From positions 3,114,001 through 3,178,000 of the forward strand of contig NZ_JACBZI010000001.1 of the NCBI RefSeq assembly GCF_013408145.1: a DNA stretch of 64,000 nucleotides, in the 5' to 3' direction. The notes beneath the pieces were generated by a model that was not told the origin of the DNA, searched no databases, and was given only the letters and a program-made list of their open reading frames with translations. Below, piece by piece: positions 1 through 7,691 of this stretch. The first letter of the stretch is position 1. Each line of letters starts with the position of its first letter. The DNA is from Nocardioides marinus (GTDB taxonomy: Bacteria > Actinomycetota > Actinomycetes > Propionibacteriales > Nocardioidaceae). The translations under genes were made by a program, and so were the position numbers.

Positions 1-399
1 AACGGCATCACCGCGGGCCTGCTCTACCTGGTGTCCGTGGCGATCGGCGTGCTGGGCAACTACACGCTGCGCACCGGACTGCTGAGCTGGGTGCCGTGGG
101 CCGCGGCGTTCGCGCTCTACCCGGCGTTCCTCTCCTTCGGCGGCTGGGGCAACCACGACGGCGGGGCGGCCCCGCAGCCGGCGATGACGGCGCTTGCGGC
201 GCTCCTCGGCATCGGCGTGCACCTGCTGACCTCGCTGTGGGGGCTGGTGGCCGACCACGAGGACGGCTGGACCTACCTGCCGCTGCGGCTGGGCATGCGC
301 ATCGGCGCCGCCCGACTGCTGGCCCTGACGACCACCTACCTGGCGCTCGTGGCGGCCGGGATGATCATCACCGGAACCCTGGTCGGCCTGCACGCCTAG
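1..399 (+). CDS. UbiA-family prenyltransferase, C-terminal part
   Basis: The 5' end lies before the window, and the frame is open from base 1. What remains is about 132 residues of a polytopic membrane protein with four hydrophobic stretches. The segment LVADHEDGWTYLPLRLG near the end matches the second Asp-rich motif of UbiA prenyltransferases (D-x2-D followed by TLPxRLG-like residues), which binds Mg-diphosphate of the prenyl donor. Family members move a prenyl chain onto an aromatic or sugar acceptor in the membrane. The acceptor cannot be told from this fragment. A lipoprotein gene follows 52 bases downstream on the same strand. Confidence 0.72.
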   Translation, partial: NGITAGLLYLVSVAIGVLGNYTLRTGLLSWVPWAAAFALYPAFLSFGGWGNHDGGAAPQPAMTALAALLGIGVHLLTSLWGLVADHEDGWTYLPLRLGMRIGAARLLALTTTYLALVAAGMIITGTLVGLHA

Positions 400-451
400 A
401 CACCGCTAGGCTGTCGCCGCCGGATCCAGAACGACCCGAAGGCTTTCCGAC

Positions 452-1054
452 ATGCATCTGCGCCGCTCGCTCGCGGTCGCCGCCAGCGCCATCGCCCTGG
501 CCACGACCCTGTCCTCCTGCGGGTTCGACTACGCCACCGACCGGGTCTACACCCCGGCCGCCGGCCCCATCGACCGCGACGCCACCGTCGACGTGCTCTC
601 CGCCGTCATCGTGTCCAAGGCGGCCGGCTCCGGCACCTTCATCGCCGGTCTGTCGAACAACTCCGGCAGCGAGGCGATCACCTTCGAGGCGATCCGCCCC
701 GTCGGCGACACCACGATCTCCTTCGAGGACTTCGAGCCCCGCGAGATCCCGCGCCTGGGCTTCGAGAACCTCTCCGCCGAGGGCAACGGCATCCTGGTCA
801 CCGGTGAGTTCGAGGCCGGCAACTTCGTCGGCGTCCAGCTGGCCTTCGACAACGGCGAGACCGTCGAGATGCAGGTCCCGGTCGTGACCGACTGCGACGA
901 GTTCGACGGCTTCGACGCCAGCGAGACCGACGGCGAGGAGTACGACTGCGAGCCGCTCGAGCCGGTCGCCGACGGTCGCTACGAGAACTACCACCCCGAG
1001 GGCGAGCACTCCGACGAGGAGCACGCCGAGGGCTCTGAGGACGGGGAGCACTGA
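452..1054 (+). CDS. Secreted lipoprotein, LpqE-like
   Basis: 200 residues. The N-terminus is a lipoprotein signal: two arginines, a hydrophobic stretch and the lipobox LSSC at about residues 21-24, so the mature protein should be lipid-anchored on the outer face of the membrane. The following region, with [20 protein letters not shown], looks like the single beta-sandwich of actinobacterial LpqE-type lipoproteins. That assignment is by pattern only. The last 50 residues are very acidic and rich in Glu, Asp and His ([17 protein letters not shown]), a possible metal-binding or disordered tail. The stop is two bases before the gpmA start, so the two are probably co-transcribed. Function unknown. 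Confidence 0.68.
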   Translation: MHLRRSLAVAASAIALATTLSSCGFDYATDRVYTPAAGPIDRDATVDVLSAVIVSKAAGSGTFIAGLSNNSGSEAITFEAIRPVGDTTISFEDFEPREIPRLGFENLSAEGNGILVTGEFEAGNFVGVQLAFDNGETVEMQVPVVTDCDEFDGFDASETDGEEYDCEPLEPVADGRYENYHPEGEHSDEEHAEGSEDGEH

Positions 1055-1056
1055 GC

Positions 1057-1800
1057 GTGACGTACACCCTGGTCCTGCTGCGGCACGGCGAGTCCGACTG
1101 GAACGCCAAGAACCTCTTCACGGGCTGGGTCGACGTACCCCTCACCGAGAAGGGCCAGGGTGAGGCCAAGCGCGGCGGTGAGCAGCTGGTCGAGGCCGGC
1201 ATCCTCCCCGACGTCGTGCACACCTCGCTGCTGCGCCGGGCCATCACGACCGCCGGGCTCGCGCTCGACGCCGCCGACCGGCACTGGATCCCGGTCAAGC
1301 GGTCCTGGCGCCTCAACGAGCGCCACTACGGCGCGCTGCAGGGCAAGGACAAGAAGCAGACGCTCGAGCAGTACGGCGAGGAGCAGTTCATGCTCTGGCG
1401 CCGCTCCTTCGACGTCCCCCCGCCGCCGATCGAGCTCGACGACGAGTTCTCCCAGGCCTCCGACGTGCGGTACGCCGACCTCGGCCCGGACCTCCCGGCC
1501 ACCGAGTGCCTCAAGGACGTCATCGCCCGGATGGTCCCCTACTGGGAGTCCGACATCGTCCCCGACCTGGCCGCCGGCAAGACCGTGCTCGTCGCCGCCC
1601 ACGGCAACAGCCTGCGCGCGATCGTCAAGCACCTCGACGGCATCTCCGACGAGGACATCGCCGGCCTGAACATCCCCACCGGCATGCCGCTGGTCTACGA
1701 ACTCGACGACGCCTTCTCCCCCGTGGAGAAGGGTGGCCGCTACCTCGACCCCGACGCCGCTGCCGCCGCTGCCGCCGCGGTCGCCAACCAGGGCAAGTAG
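1057..1800 (+). CDS. gpmA: 2,3-bisphosphoglycerate-dependent phosphoglycerate mutase
   Basis: 247 residues, the normal length for this glycolytic enzyme, which interconverts 3- and 2-phosphoglycerate in the cytoplasm. The phospho-accepting histidine is in [10 protein letters not shown] (H10). [27 protein letters not shown] and the second catalytic histidine in [14 protein letters not shown] are all present. The start is GTG, two bases after the lipoprotein stop. The C-terminus is a low-complexity alanine run ([17 protein letters not shown]). Downstream is a set of strong hairpins shared with the convergent phoU gene. Confidence 0.96.
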   Translation: MTYTLVLLRHGESDWNAKNLFTGWVDVPLTEKGQGEAKRGGEQLVEAGILPDVVHTSLLRRAITTAGLALDAADRHWIPVKRSWRLNERHYGALQGKDKKQTLEQYGEEQFMLWRRSFDVPPPPIELDDEFSQASDVRYADLGPDLPATECLKDVIARMVPYWESDIVPDLAAGKTVLVAAHGNSLRAIVKHLDGISDEDIAGLNIPTGMPLVYELDDAFSPVEKGGRYLDPDAAAAAAAAVANQGK

Positions 1801-1812
1801 GGCGTGCGGGGG

Positions 1813-1964
1813 AAGGTCTGACTGTTGTCAGTCAGACCTTCTGCCTCGCGGTCGAACCTTCGACCGCACTCTGCCAGGTTCGACCGACATCAGTCAGACC
1901 TGTGGCTGTGCGGTCGAACCTTCGACCGCACTCTGCAAGGTTCGACTGACGTCAGTCAGACCTT
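1813..1964. repeat. Tandem 62-bp hairpin repeat (family B), gpmA/phoU junction
   Basis: The block TCAGTCAGACC recurs at 1828, 1890 and 1952, an exact 62-base period. It contains nested perfect hairpins. AAGGTCTGACTG at 1813 pairs with CAGTCAGACCTT at 1829 over a 4-base loop. GCGGTCGAA pairs with TTCGACCGC in each unit over two bases. AGGTTCGAC(T/C)GA pairs imperfectly with TCAGTCAGACCT. A further single copy lies at 12055-12143, again between two convergent genes. A role as a two-way terminator or REP-like element is inferred. Confidence 0.8.
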
Positions 1965-1976
1965 CGGCTCGCCGCG

Positions 1977-2072
1977 GAGGTTCAGCGGCCCCCCGATGAA
2001 GCTCACGGCGCGCCGACGCACCTGCGGCGTGGGTGCGTGAGGTCCATCGGCGCCCCGATGAACCTCCCGGCG
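1977..2072. repeat. Second hairpin pair next to phoU 3' end
   Basis: Two diverged direct copies of about 34 bases (1977-2010 and 2039-2072) share GAGGTYCA, CCCCGATGAA and CGGCG. The second copy folds into a hairpin of GGTCCATCGG (2041-2050) and CCGATGAACC (2055-2064) with a 4-base loop and one mismatch. It lies 11 bases beyond the phoU stop, so it may terminate phoU transcription on the minus strand. There is no T tract. Confidence 0.5.
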
Positions 2073-2082
2073 AACCCTCCGC

Positions 2083-2745
2083 TCAGGCCTCGCTCGCCGC
2101 GGCCCGCGGGTCCTCACCCGTGACGACGAAGACGACGCGGTTGGCGATCGAGACCGCGTGGTCGGCGATGCGCTCGTAGTAGCGACCGAGCAGCGCGATG
2201 TCGACGGCCGCCTCGACGCCGTGGGTCCAGTCGTCGCCGAGCACCTGGGTGAAGCTGGCGCGGCGCAGCTGGTCCATGATCTCGTCGTCGCGGCCCAGCT
2301 CGATCGCCGCCGAGACGTCGCGGTGGACAATGATCTGCTCGACCCGCGCCACCATGTCGCGGGCGACCTCGGCCATCCGCGAGACGGTCGGCTGGATCTC
2401 GGCCGGCACGGCGACGTCCGGGACGCGCATCCGGGCGATCTTGGCGACGTGCACGGACAGGTCGCCCATCCGCTCGAGCTCGGTCACCATCCGCAGGGCG
2501 GCGACCACGACCCGGAGGTCACCGGCCACCGGCTGCTGCAGGGAGAGCAGCTCGAAGCACTGCTCCTCGACCTCGACGCGGGCCCGGTCGATGTCGACGT
2601 CGGCGGAGATCACCTGCTCGGCGATCTCGACGTCGGCCTCGAGGAGGGACTTCGTGGCCTGGCACACCGCGGTCTCGACCTGCCCACAGATGGTGGCGAG
2701 GTCGCCGAAGACGGCGTCGAGCTGCTCGTGGAAGACGTCACGCAT
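2083..2745 (-). CDS. phoU: PhoU phosphate-signalling regulator
   Basis: 220 residues from the ATG at 2745 (MRDVFHEQLD, the usual PhoU N-terminus). A GTG three codons upstream is possible but less likely. A GGTGGGG ribosome site precedes the ATG. The protein is two repeats of a three-helix bundle, with the metal-binding E/D(x)3D-type signature in each half (MVTELERMGDLSVHVAKIAR and LLGRYYERIADHAVSIANR). PhoU couples the Pst phosphate transporter to the sensor kinase and keeps it silent when phosphate is plentiful. It is divergent from senX3-regX3, the kinase and regulator it is expected to restrain, as in mycobacteria. No pst genes are in the window. Confidence 0.95.
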   Translation of the reverse strand: MRDVFHEQLDAVFGDLATICGQVETAVCQATKSLLEADVEIAEQVISADVDIDRARVEVEEQCFELLSLQQPVAGDLRVVVAALRMVTELERMGDLSVHVAKIARMRVPDVAVPAEIQPTVSRMAEVARDMVARVEQIIVHRDVSAAIELGRDDEIMDQLRRASFTQVLGDDWTHGVEAAVDIALLGRYYERIADHAVSIANRVVFVVTGEDPRAAASEA

Positions 2746-2789
2746 GGGCCCCACCCTAGGAGAGGCGGGTGACCGGACGGGGTGGACCC

Positions 2790-2851
2790 GTGAACGCGGG
2801 GTGAACGTTGCCTACGTCGGCGTCCACGGCTGAACCCCGGGTGAAACCCGT
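2790..2851. promoter_or_regulatory. Pho-box-like 11-bp direct repeats between phoU and senX3
   Basis: GTGAACGCGGG (2790-2800) is followed directly by GTGAACGTTGC (2801-2811), so GTGAAC recurs at exactly 11 bases. A second weaker pair, CTGAACCCCGG (2830-2840) and GTGAAACCCGT (2841-2851), has the same spacing. On the opposite strand these read GTTCAC, the core of actinobacterial PHO boxes, which are built of 11-bp direct units. The position between divergent phoU and senX3 suggests autoregulation by RegX3. This is inferred from sequence only. Confidence 0.6.
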
Positions 2852-2867
2852 GCGTACGCTTCCCCCC

Positions 2868-4016
2868 GTGGACCCGACGCTCCAGGCAGCCCTCGCAGCC
2901 GTCATCGGCGCGATCGTCGCCGGCGGCGCGGTGCTGGCGTGGCACATCAGCGATCGGCAGCAGCGCACCATCCCGGAGTACGCCCAGCCGGTGGTCCCCG
3001 ACGGGGTCGGCACGGTGCTCTCGGTGCTGCGGTCCAGCGCCGTGGTCGTCGACGACAGCGACGAGGTGCTCAAGGCGTCTGCTCCGGCGTACGCGCTGGG
3101 GCTGGTGCGGGGCAGCAAGCTGGTCTCGGCCGAGCTGGCCGACGTGGTCCGCAAGGTACGCCGGGACGGGCAGATCCGGGAGACCGAGCTGCTCATGGCC
3201 CGACCGGGGGTGCCCTCGCGCTACGTGACGGCCCGCGTGGCGCCGCTGGGCTCGCGGCTGGTGCTGGCGCTGGTCGAGGACCGGACCCGTGAGAAGCGCG
3301 TCGAGGAGGTGCGCCGCGACTTCGTCGCCAACGTCTCCCACGAGCTGAAGACGCCCGTGGGCGCGATCCGGCTGCTCTCGGACGCGATGCAGGACGCCGC
3401 CGACGACCCCGAGGCCGTGCGCCGCTTCGCGGACCGGATGTTCACCGAGTCCGAGCGGCTCGGCAAGCTGGTCCAGCAGATCATCGAGCTCTCCCGGCTG
3501 CAGGCCGACGACCCGCTCGACGCCCCGGTCGCCGTCCACCTCGACGACGTGATCTCCACCGCCGTCGACACCAGCCGGATGGACGCCGAGACCAAGAACA
3601 TCCAGGTGATGGTCGGCGGCACCTCCGACCTGCAGGTCTTCGGCAACGAGCAGCAGGTGCTGGCCGCGGTCAGCAACCTGGTGAGCAACGCGGTGTCCTA
3701 CTCCGAGAACGACTCGACGGTCCTGGTGACCACGCGCGTGGACGAGGGCTCGGTCGACATCTCGGTGGTCGACCAGGGCATCGGCATCCCGGCCGACGAG
3801 CTGGACCGCATCTTCGAACGTTTCTACCGGGTCGACCCCGCTCGCCACCGCTCCACCGGAGGCACCGGGCTCGGCCTGTCCATCGTCAAGCACGTCGCCG
3901 CCACCCACGGCGGCGAGGTCCGGGTCTGGTCAGCAGAGGGTCAGGGCTCTACGTTCACCCTGACGCTGCCCCAGCACTTCGGAGCGGAGAGAAAGACACA
4001 GGAGGACAGCCCGTGA
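2868..4016 (+). CDS. senX3: Sensor histidine kinase SenX3 (phosphate sensing)
   Basis: 382 residues from the GTG at 2868 (VDPTLQAALAAVIGAIVAGG). An in-frame start 60 bases upstream would add residues unlike the family and would run through the Pho-box region. The protein has one N-terminal membrane helix, a PAS-like sensor (about residues 45-140), a HisKA domain with phospho-acceptor NVSHELKTPVGAI, and a HATPase domain with the N box (NLVSNAVSYSEN), DQGIGIP and GGTGLGLSIVKH. It phosphorylates RegX3 when phosphate is low. No Shine-Dalgarno sequence is visible, so translation may be leaderless. The last four bases overlap regX3. Confidence 0.93.
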   Translation: MDPTLQAALAAVIGAIVAGGAVLAWHISDRQQRTIPEYAQPVVPDGVGTVLSVLRSSAVVVDDSDEVLKASAPAYALGLVRGSKLVSAELADVVRKVRRDGQIRETELLMARPGVPSRYVTARVAPLGSRLVLALVEDRTREKRVEEVRRDFVANVSHELKTPVGAIRLLSDAMQDAADDPEAVRRFADRMFTESERLGKLVQQIIELSRLQADDPLDAPVAVHLDDVISTAVDTSRMDAETKNIQVMVGGTSDLQVFGNEQQVLAAVSNLVSNAVSYSENDSTVLVTTRVDEGSVDISVVDQGIGIPADELDRIFERFYRVDPARHRSTGGTGLGLSIVKHVAATHGGEVRVWSAEGQGSTFTLTLPQHFGAERKTQEDSP

Positions 4017-4690
4017 CACGGGTACTGGTCGTCGAGGACGAGGAGAGCTACAGCGATGCCCTCGCGTACATGCTGCGCAAGGAGGGCTTCGAGGTGGCCA
4101 TTGCCGCGGACGGGAACACCGCACTGACGGAGTTCGACCGCAACGGGGCAGACATCGTGCTGCTGGACCTGATGCTGCCCGGCATCCCCGGCACCGAGGT
4201 GTGCCGGCAGATCCGGGCGACCTCCAGCGTGCCGGTCATCATGGTCAGCGCGAAGGACGACGAGGTCGACAAGGTGGTCGGCCTCGAGCTCGGCGCCGAC
4301 GACTACGTCACCAAGCCCTACTCCCCCCGCGAGCTGGTCGCCCGCATCCGCGCCGTCCTGCGGCGCGGCACCGAGCCGGACCTGTCGCCCTCCACGCTGG
4401 AGGCGGGGCCGGTGCGGATGGACGTCGAGCGGCACGTCGTGACCGTGGACGGCACCGAGCAGCGGCTGCCGCTCAAGGAGTTCGAGCTGCTGGAGATGTT
4501 CCTGCGCAACCCCGGCCGGGTGCTCACCCGCGGTCAGCTCATCGACCGGGTCTGGGGCTCGGACTACGTCGGGGACACCAAGACCCTCGACGTGCACGTC
4601 AAGCGGCTGCGGGCCAAGCTCGAGCCGGACCCGTCCGAGCCGAAGTACCTCGTGACCGTGCGGGGCCTGGGCTACAAGCTGGACCTCTGA
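4013..4690 (+). CDS. regX3: Response regulator RegX3 (OmpR/PhoB family)
   Basis: 225 residues. The receiver domain has the acidic pair in VVEDEE, phospho-acceptor Asp in DIVLLDLMLPG, and Lys in VTKPYSPRELVARI. A PhoB-type winged helix follows (LPLKEFELLEMFLRNPGRVLTR, then TLDVHVKRLRAKLE and VRGLGYKLDL). The GTG start overlaps the senX3 stop as GTGA, which implies translational coupling. It should activate high-affinity phosphate uptake genes and probably its own operon through the Pho-box-like repeats upstream of senX3. Confidence 0.95.
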   Translation: MTRVLVVEDEESYSDALAYMLRKEGFEVAIAADGNTALTEFDRNGADIVLLDLMLPGIPGTEVCRQIRATSSVPVIMVSAKDDEVDKVVGLELGADDYVTKPYSPRELVARIRAVLRRGTEPDLSPSTLEAGPVRMDVERHVVTVDGTEQRLPLKEFELLEMFLRNPGRVLTRGQLIDRVWGSDYVGDTKTLDVHVKRLRAKLEPDPSEPKYLVTVRGLGYKLDL

Positions 4691-4700
4691 CGTCGCCGAC

Positions 4701-4748
4701 CACGACGTTCTGCAGGTTCTCGGGCCGATTCTCCTGCAGTACGTCGTG
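4701..4748 (+). terminator. Hairpin after regX3
   Basis: CACGACGTTCTGCAGG (4701-4716) pairs with CCTGCAGTACGTCGTG (4733-4748) with one mismatch and a 16-base loop, starting 10 bases after the regX3 stop. There is no T tract, as is common in high-GC actinobacteria. Confidence 0.7.
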
Positions 4749-4835
4749 ATCCGGCTGCCTCACCCCGCCGCGGGCGGCACATCCGCGACCGAAACCCGCG
4801 CGACGGATGTCCATGGGCGTCCCTAGGCTTCACCC

Positions 4836-5783
4836 ATGACATCGACCGCGACCCCGGCACCCGCCCAACCCGCCCCGTCCGGCGCCGGTGACGTCCCCAC
4901 CTGGCTGCCGTTGGCGGCCGTCGGGACGACCCTGCTGTTGTGGGCCAGCGCCTTCGTGGCGATCCGGCACCTCGGCCAGGACTTCTCGGCCGGGCCGCTG
5001 TCACTGGGCCGGCTGCTCGTCGGCGCGGCCGTGCTCGGCGTGGTCGCGCTCAGCCGGGGCGTGCCGCGCCCCACCCGGCGCGAGTGGGTCTCGCTGGTCG
5101 CCATCGGCGTGCTGTGGTTCGGCGTCTACAACGTGGCGCTCAACGAGGGCGAGCAGCGGGTCGACGCCGGCACCGCCGCGATGCTGATCCAGCTCTCGCC
5201 GGTGCTGATCGCCGTGCTGGCGGCGGTGTTCCTCGACGAGCGCTTCACGGCGTACCTCGGGCTGGGTCTCGCGCTCGCCTTCGGCGGCGTGGCGCTGATC
5301 AGCGTCTCGACCAGCGAGTCGGCCGGCCACGACGTGCTCGGGGTGTTCCTGTGCCTGCTCGCCGCGGTCGTCTACTCCATCAGCCTGATCCTGCAGAAGC
5401 CGCTGGTGGCGCGGCTGCAGGCCGTGCACGTGACCTGGCTGGCCTGCACCGTCGGCGCGGTCGTGTGCCTGCCGTTCGCGCCGAGCCTGCTCGACGAGCT
5501 CGGTGGGGCGCCGGCCTCCAGCGTCTGGTGGCTGGTCTACCTCGGGGTCTTCCCCACCGCGATCGCGTTCACGACCTACGCCTTCGCGCTCAAGCACATG
5601 TCGGCCTCCAACCTCGGCGTCACGACGTACCTCGTCCCGCCGATCACCATCGTCATGGGCTGGCTCGCCCTCGGCGAGACGCCCCCGACCATGGCGTACG
5701 CCGGTGGCGCGCTGGCCCTGGTCGGCGTGGCCGTCGCCCGGCGCAAGCCCAGGGCGCGAGCCGACGCTCCTGCCCCTGCGTGA
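4836..5783 (+). CDS. EamA/DMT-superfamily exporter
   Basis: 315 residues with ten predicted membrane helices arranged as two EamA repeats (about residues 25-160 and 170-300), the standard size for drug/metabolite exporters of the RhaT/YdcZ type. Conserved landmarks are LLWASAFVAIRHLG in helix 1, AMLIQLSPVLIAVLAAVFLDERF closing repeat 1, and LVPPITIVMGWLALGE closing repeat 2. The substrate cannot be read from sequence; amino acids or related metabolites are usual for the family. It is a monocistronic unit between the regX3 terminator and a palindromic repeat. Confidence 0.85.
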   Translation: MTSTATPAPAQPAPSGAGDVPTWLPLAAVGTTLLLWASAFVAIRHLGQDFSAGPLSLGRLLVGAAVLGVVALSRGVPRPTRREWVSLVAIGVLWFGVYNVALNEGEQRVDAGTAAMLIQLSPVLIAVLAAVFLDERFTAYLGLGLALAFGGVALISVSTSESAGHDVLGVFLCLLAAVVYSISLILQKPLVARLQAVHVTWLACTVGAVVCLPFAPSLLDELGGAPASSVWWLVYLGVFPTAIAFTTYAFALKHMSASNLGVTTYLVPPITIVMGWLALGETPPTMAYAGGALALVGVAVARRKPRARADAPAPA

Positions 5784-5830
5784 GGCTGCTGCTTCGTCTG
5801 GGGTTGGTGGGGCGTGTGGGACGGATCGGC

Positions 5831-5895
5831 GGGTTAGTCCGCATTACTTCTCACCCTTACTGCTCAGTAAGCGTGAGAAGTAGTGCGTCGTATCC
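5831..5895 (-). repeat. Palindromic element family A, copy 1 (inverted)
   Basis: A 65-bp interspersed palindrome between the convergent exporter and sigma-factor genes. The core TCACCCTTACTG...CAGTAAGCGTGA has two changes from the consensus half TCACCCTTACTGC. The flanks read GGGTTAGTCCGCATT on the left and TGCGTCGTATCCC on the right, so this copy is in the opposite orientation to the other four (25689, 29920, 38749, 42878), which start GGGATACGACG. It is probably a two-way terminator or REP-like element. Confidence 0.85.
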
Positions 5896-5906
5896 CGCCG
5901 CGTCCC

Positions 5907-6644
5907 CTACTCCGCGAGCGCGGTGGCCAGCTCCTCGCGCAGCGCCTTGAGGGCCCGGGTGCGCAGCTGGCTGACGCGGGACTCGGTCACGTCGAGCACC
6001 TGGCCGATCTCGGCGAGGGTGAACCCCTCGAAGAAGTAGAGCGCCACGATGATCTGGTCACGCTCGGGCAGGCGCTTGACCGCGGACTTCAGGGTCTCGC
6101 GGGTCGCCTCGTCCTCGAACGCCTCGTCCATCGCGGGACCGGAGTCGTCGACCTCGGCGAGCTCGTCGTCACCGGCGGCCGCGACGTGGGTGGGTCGCTC
6201 GAGGAGCCCCCGCAGCTCGGGCACGCTCAGCCCGGCCTCGGCGGCCAGTTCCTCGGGTTCGGGGCTGCGGCCGAGGCGGTGCTGCAGCGTCGTACGCGCC
6301 TCGTCGACGGCCCGCAGCCTGCTGCGCACCGAGCGCGGGACCCAGTCGGCGGCGCGGATCGAGTCGAGGATCGCGCCGCGGATGCGGGGCACGGCGTAGG
6401 TCGGGAACTCCCACCCGCGCTCCGGCTCGAACCGGTCGATGGCGTCCATCAACCCGATGACGCCCTCGGAGACCAGGTCGGCGGACTCCACGGTGGCCGG
6501 CAGGTGCACGCGCACGCGGCCGGCGACGTACTTCACCAGCGGGGAGTACTGCAGCACCAGCTGGTGGCGCACCGCCTCGGTGGGCTCGGCGCGGTACGCC
6601 GCCCACAGGTCCTCGCTCGCCTCGAGCCGCTCCCCCGTCGTCAT
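5907..6644 (-). CDS. whiG: WhiG/FliA (sigma-28) family RNA polymerase sigma factor
   Basis: 245 residues with regions 2, 3 and 4 of group 3 sigma factors. Region 2 carries YSPLVKYVAGRV, SADLVSEGVIGLMDAIDRFEP and FPTYAVPRIRGAILDSIRAADW. Region 4 carries LPERDQIIVALYFFEGFTLAEIGQVLDVTESRVSQLRTRAL. These resemble Streptomyces WhiG (PLVKYVAGRV, RSVR after the DW, TLAEIG and VTESRVSQ are shared). Group 3 factors of this type read promoters close to TAAA or TCAAG, about 15 bases, then GCCGATAA. Six such sites precede T4P genes in the next 17 kb, and an RsiG-like anti-sigma is encoded at 16489-16944, so this factor is the likely T4P regulon sigma. A role in flagellar gene expression elsewhere cannot be excluded. 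Confidence 0.88.
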   Translation of the reverse strand: MTTGERLEASEDLWAAYRAEPTEAVRHQLVLQYSPLVKYVAGRVRVHLPATVESADLVSEGVIGLMDAIDRFEPERGWEFPTYAVPRIRGAILDSIRAADWVPRSVRSRLRAVDEARTTLQHRLGRSPEPEELAAEAGLSVPELRGLLERPTHVAAAGDDELAEVDDSGPAMDEAFEDEATRETLKSAVKRLPERDQIIVALYFFEGFTLAEIGQVLDVTESRVSQLRTRALKALREELATALAE

Positions 6645-6741
6645 GACGGGGCTTGTCTACCAGCGCCGGCGCCGCAGGTGCGGGAGGTGGGCCCTCGGTG
6701 ACCGACCTGTGACCTGGGCTGCGGGTCCGGCCGCGGTCGGG

Positions 6742-6999
6742 TCAGTCGTCGAGGAAGGAGAGCTCGGAGAGCAGGCTGCCGGTACGCCGCTCGCGGACCG
6801 GGGCCGCGGGGGTCTCGTCGGGTTCGGCCGACCCGGGGTCGTCATCAGTCCGGGGCACCTCGGTCGGCAGCGCCAGGACAGCGGTCGTGAGGCCGTGCAG
6901 CAGGCGGGCCAGGGCCGCGCCGGCGTCGGCGGGAACCGGGGTCTGTGCAGGGGCGGGCTCCCGCTCGGGGTGGGGGCCGGGGTGCTGCTCGATGCTCAT
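6742..6999 (-). CDS. Small hypothetical protein between pilA and whiG
   Basis: 85 residues from the ATG at 6999, which has AGGAACG just upstream; a GTG one codon earlier is too close to it. The protein is Pro-, Glu- and Ala-rich at both ends, with one amphipathic helix in the middle (AGAALARLLHGLTTAVLALPTEVP) and the C-terminus RRTGSLLSELSFLDD. There are no membrane helices and no family I recognise. It lies downstream of the pilA terminator and upstream of whiG on the same strand, 97 bases before it. That placement hints at an accessory role in pilin or sigma-factor control, which is only a guess. Confidence 0.55.
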   Translation of the reverse strand: MSIEQHPGPHPEREPAPAQTPVPADAGAALARLLHGLTTAVLALPTEVPRTDDDPGSAEPDETPAAPVRERRTGSLLSELSFLDD

Positions 7000-7038
7000 C
7001 ACGTTCCTGTCCGAGTCAGGTCGAGCCGGGAAGGGGCA

Positions 7039-7068
7039 GGTCGCCCCCGGCGTGTGCCGGGGGCGACC
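7039..7068 (-). terminator. Terminator-like hairpin after pilA
   Basis: GGTCGCCCCCGGC (7039-7051) and GCCGGGGGCGACC (7056-7068) form a perfect 13-bp stem with the loop GTGT, 37 bases beyond the pilA stop on the minus strand. It probably caps the abundant pilin transcript, with limited read-through to the small gene and whiG. Confidence 0.75.
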
Positions 7069-7104
7069 CGAGGGCCGGGCGCCTGACGACGCCCCACCGG
7101 TGGA

Positions 7105-7527
7105 TCAGCAGGCAACCCAGCCCGGCTGGAGCCCCCCAGCTTCCGAGTCGTAGGTGAGGCAGTTGTCCGCCCCCTCACTCGAGCTCGCGTTCTCGCCGGT
7201 GATCTTGTACGAGCCGATCGCCGTGCCAGCCGTGACGGTGATGATGTTGCCCGGCGAAGCGTTAAAGTCGGTCAGCACGGTCGTCCCAGAGCCCCCGTCA
7301 GTCGCGGTGTCCCCGGGGATGGCCACCTGCGGGTTGTCGACGACGTAGCTCTCGATCGCAGTCGCAGCGTTCTTCAGATCCGACTTGAGACCCGAGTCCA
7401 CCGCCTTCTGACGCTGGTTGAGGAACACCGGGATGGCCACCGCGGCCAGGATGCCGATGATCACCACGACGACCAGGAGCTCGATGAGGGTGAAGCCCTT
7501 GTCCTGCTTGGACTGGGGGATACGCAT
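7105..7527 (-). CDS. pilA: Major type IV pilin
   Basis: 140 residues. It has a short positively charged leader and the class III prepilin site KG|FTLIELLVVVVIIGILAAV, with cleavage after Gly11 giving N-methyl-Phe and Glu at mature position 5. The N-terminal helix is followed by a small globular head (residues 45-140) ending in NCLTYDSEAGGLQPGWVAC, where two cysteines could form the usual C-terminal disulfide loop. It is the only compact pilin in the cluster and is transcribed alone from a sigma-28-type site (7601-7629), with its own terminator. These features mark it as the major subunit. PilD is encoded at 23273. Confidence 0.92.
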   Translation of the reverse strand: MRIPQSKQDKGFTLIELLVVVVIIGILAAVAIPVFLNQRQKAVDSGLKSDLKNAATAIESYVVDNPQVAIPGDTATDGGSGTTVLTDFNASPGNIITVTAGTAIGSYKITGENASSSEGADNCLTYDSEAGGLQPGWVAC

Positions 7528-7600
7528 GGGGGTTCTCCGTTTCGACGGGGATGGGGGAGGGTGCCGCCACGCGAGGTGACGGCGAGGAATACCAGGAAGG

Positions 7601-7629
7601 GCGTCGGGGCACCGGGGACGTGTCTTGAG
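7601..7629 (-). promoter_or_regulatory. Sigma-28/WhiG-type promoter of pilA (site 1 of 6)
   Basis: Read on the minus strand, CTCAAG (7629-7624), 15 bases, then CCCGACGC (7608-7601). The pilA start is 73 bases further on, leaving room for a leader. The -10 part is the weakest of the six sites. Confidence 0.65.
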
Positions 7630-7655
7630 CCCGGTCCAGACCAGCGCGTGTCGCG

Positions 7656-7684
7656 CTCAAGTCCGCAGGTCAGCGCCCCGAGAC
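7656..7684 (+). promoter_or_regulatory. Sigma-28/WhiG-type promoter of the minor pilin operon (site 2 of 6)
   Basis: CTCAAG (7656-7661), 15 bases, CCCGAGAC (7677-7684). The GTG start at 7692 is seven bases beyond, so the transcript probably begins at or next to the start codon (leaderless). It is divergent from the pilA promoter; the two CTCAAG boxes are 26 bases apart. Confidence 0.72.
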
Positions 7685-7691
7685 CCCTCCC

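Noticed and set aside
1813-1964. Regular 62-base spacing as a possible CRISPR array
   Set aside because: The whole unit including the would-be spacer is repeated, the unit is palindromic throughout, and no cas gene is present.
2808-2867. Longer SenX3 N-terminus starting at 2808
   Set aside because: The extra residues do not resemble the family, and the region contains the Pho-box-like repeats; the GTG at 2868 gives the usual start.
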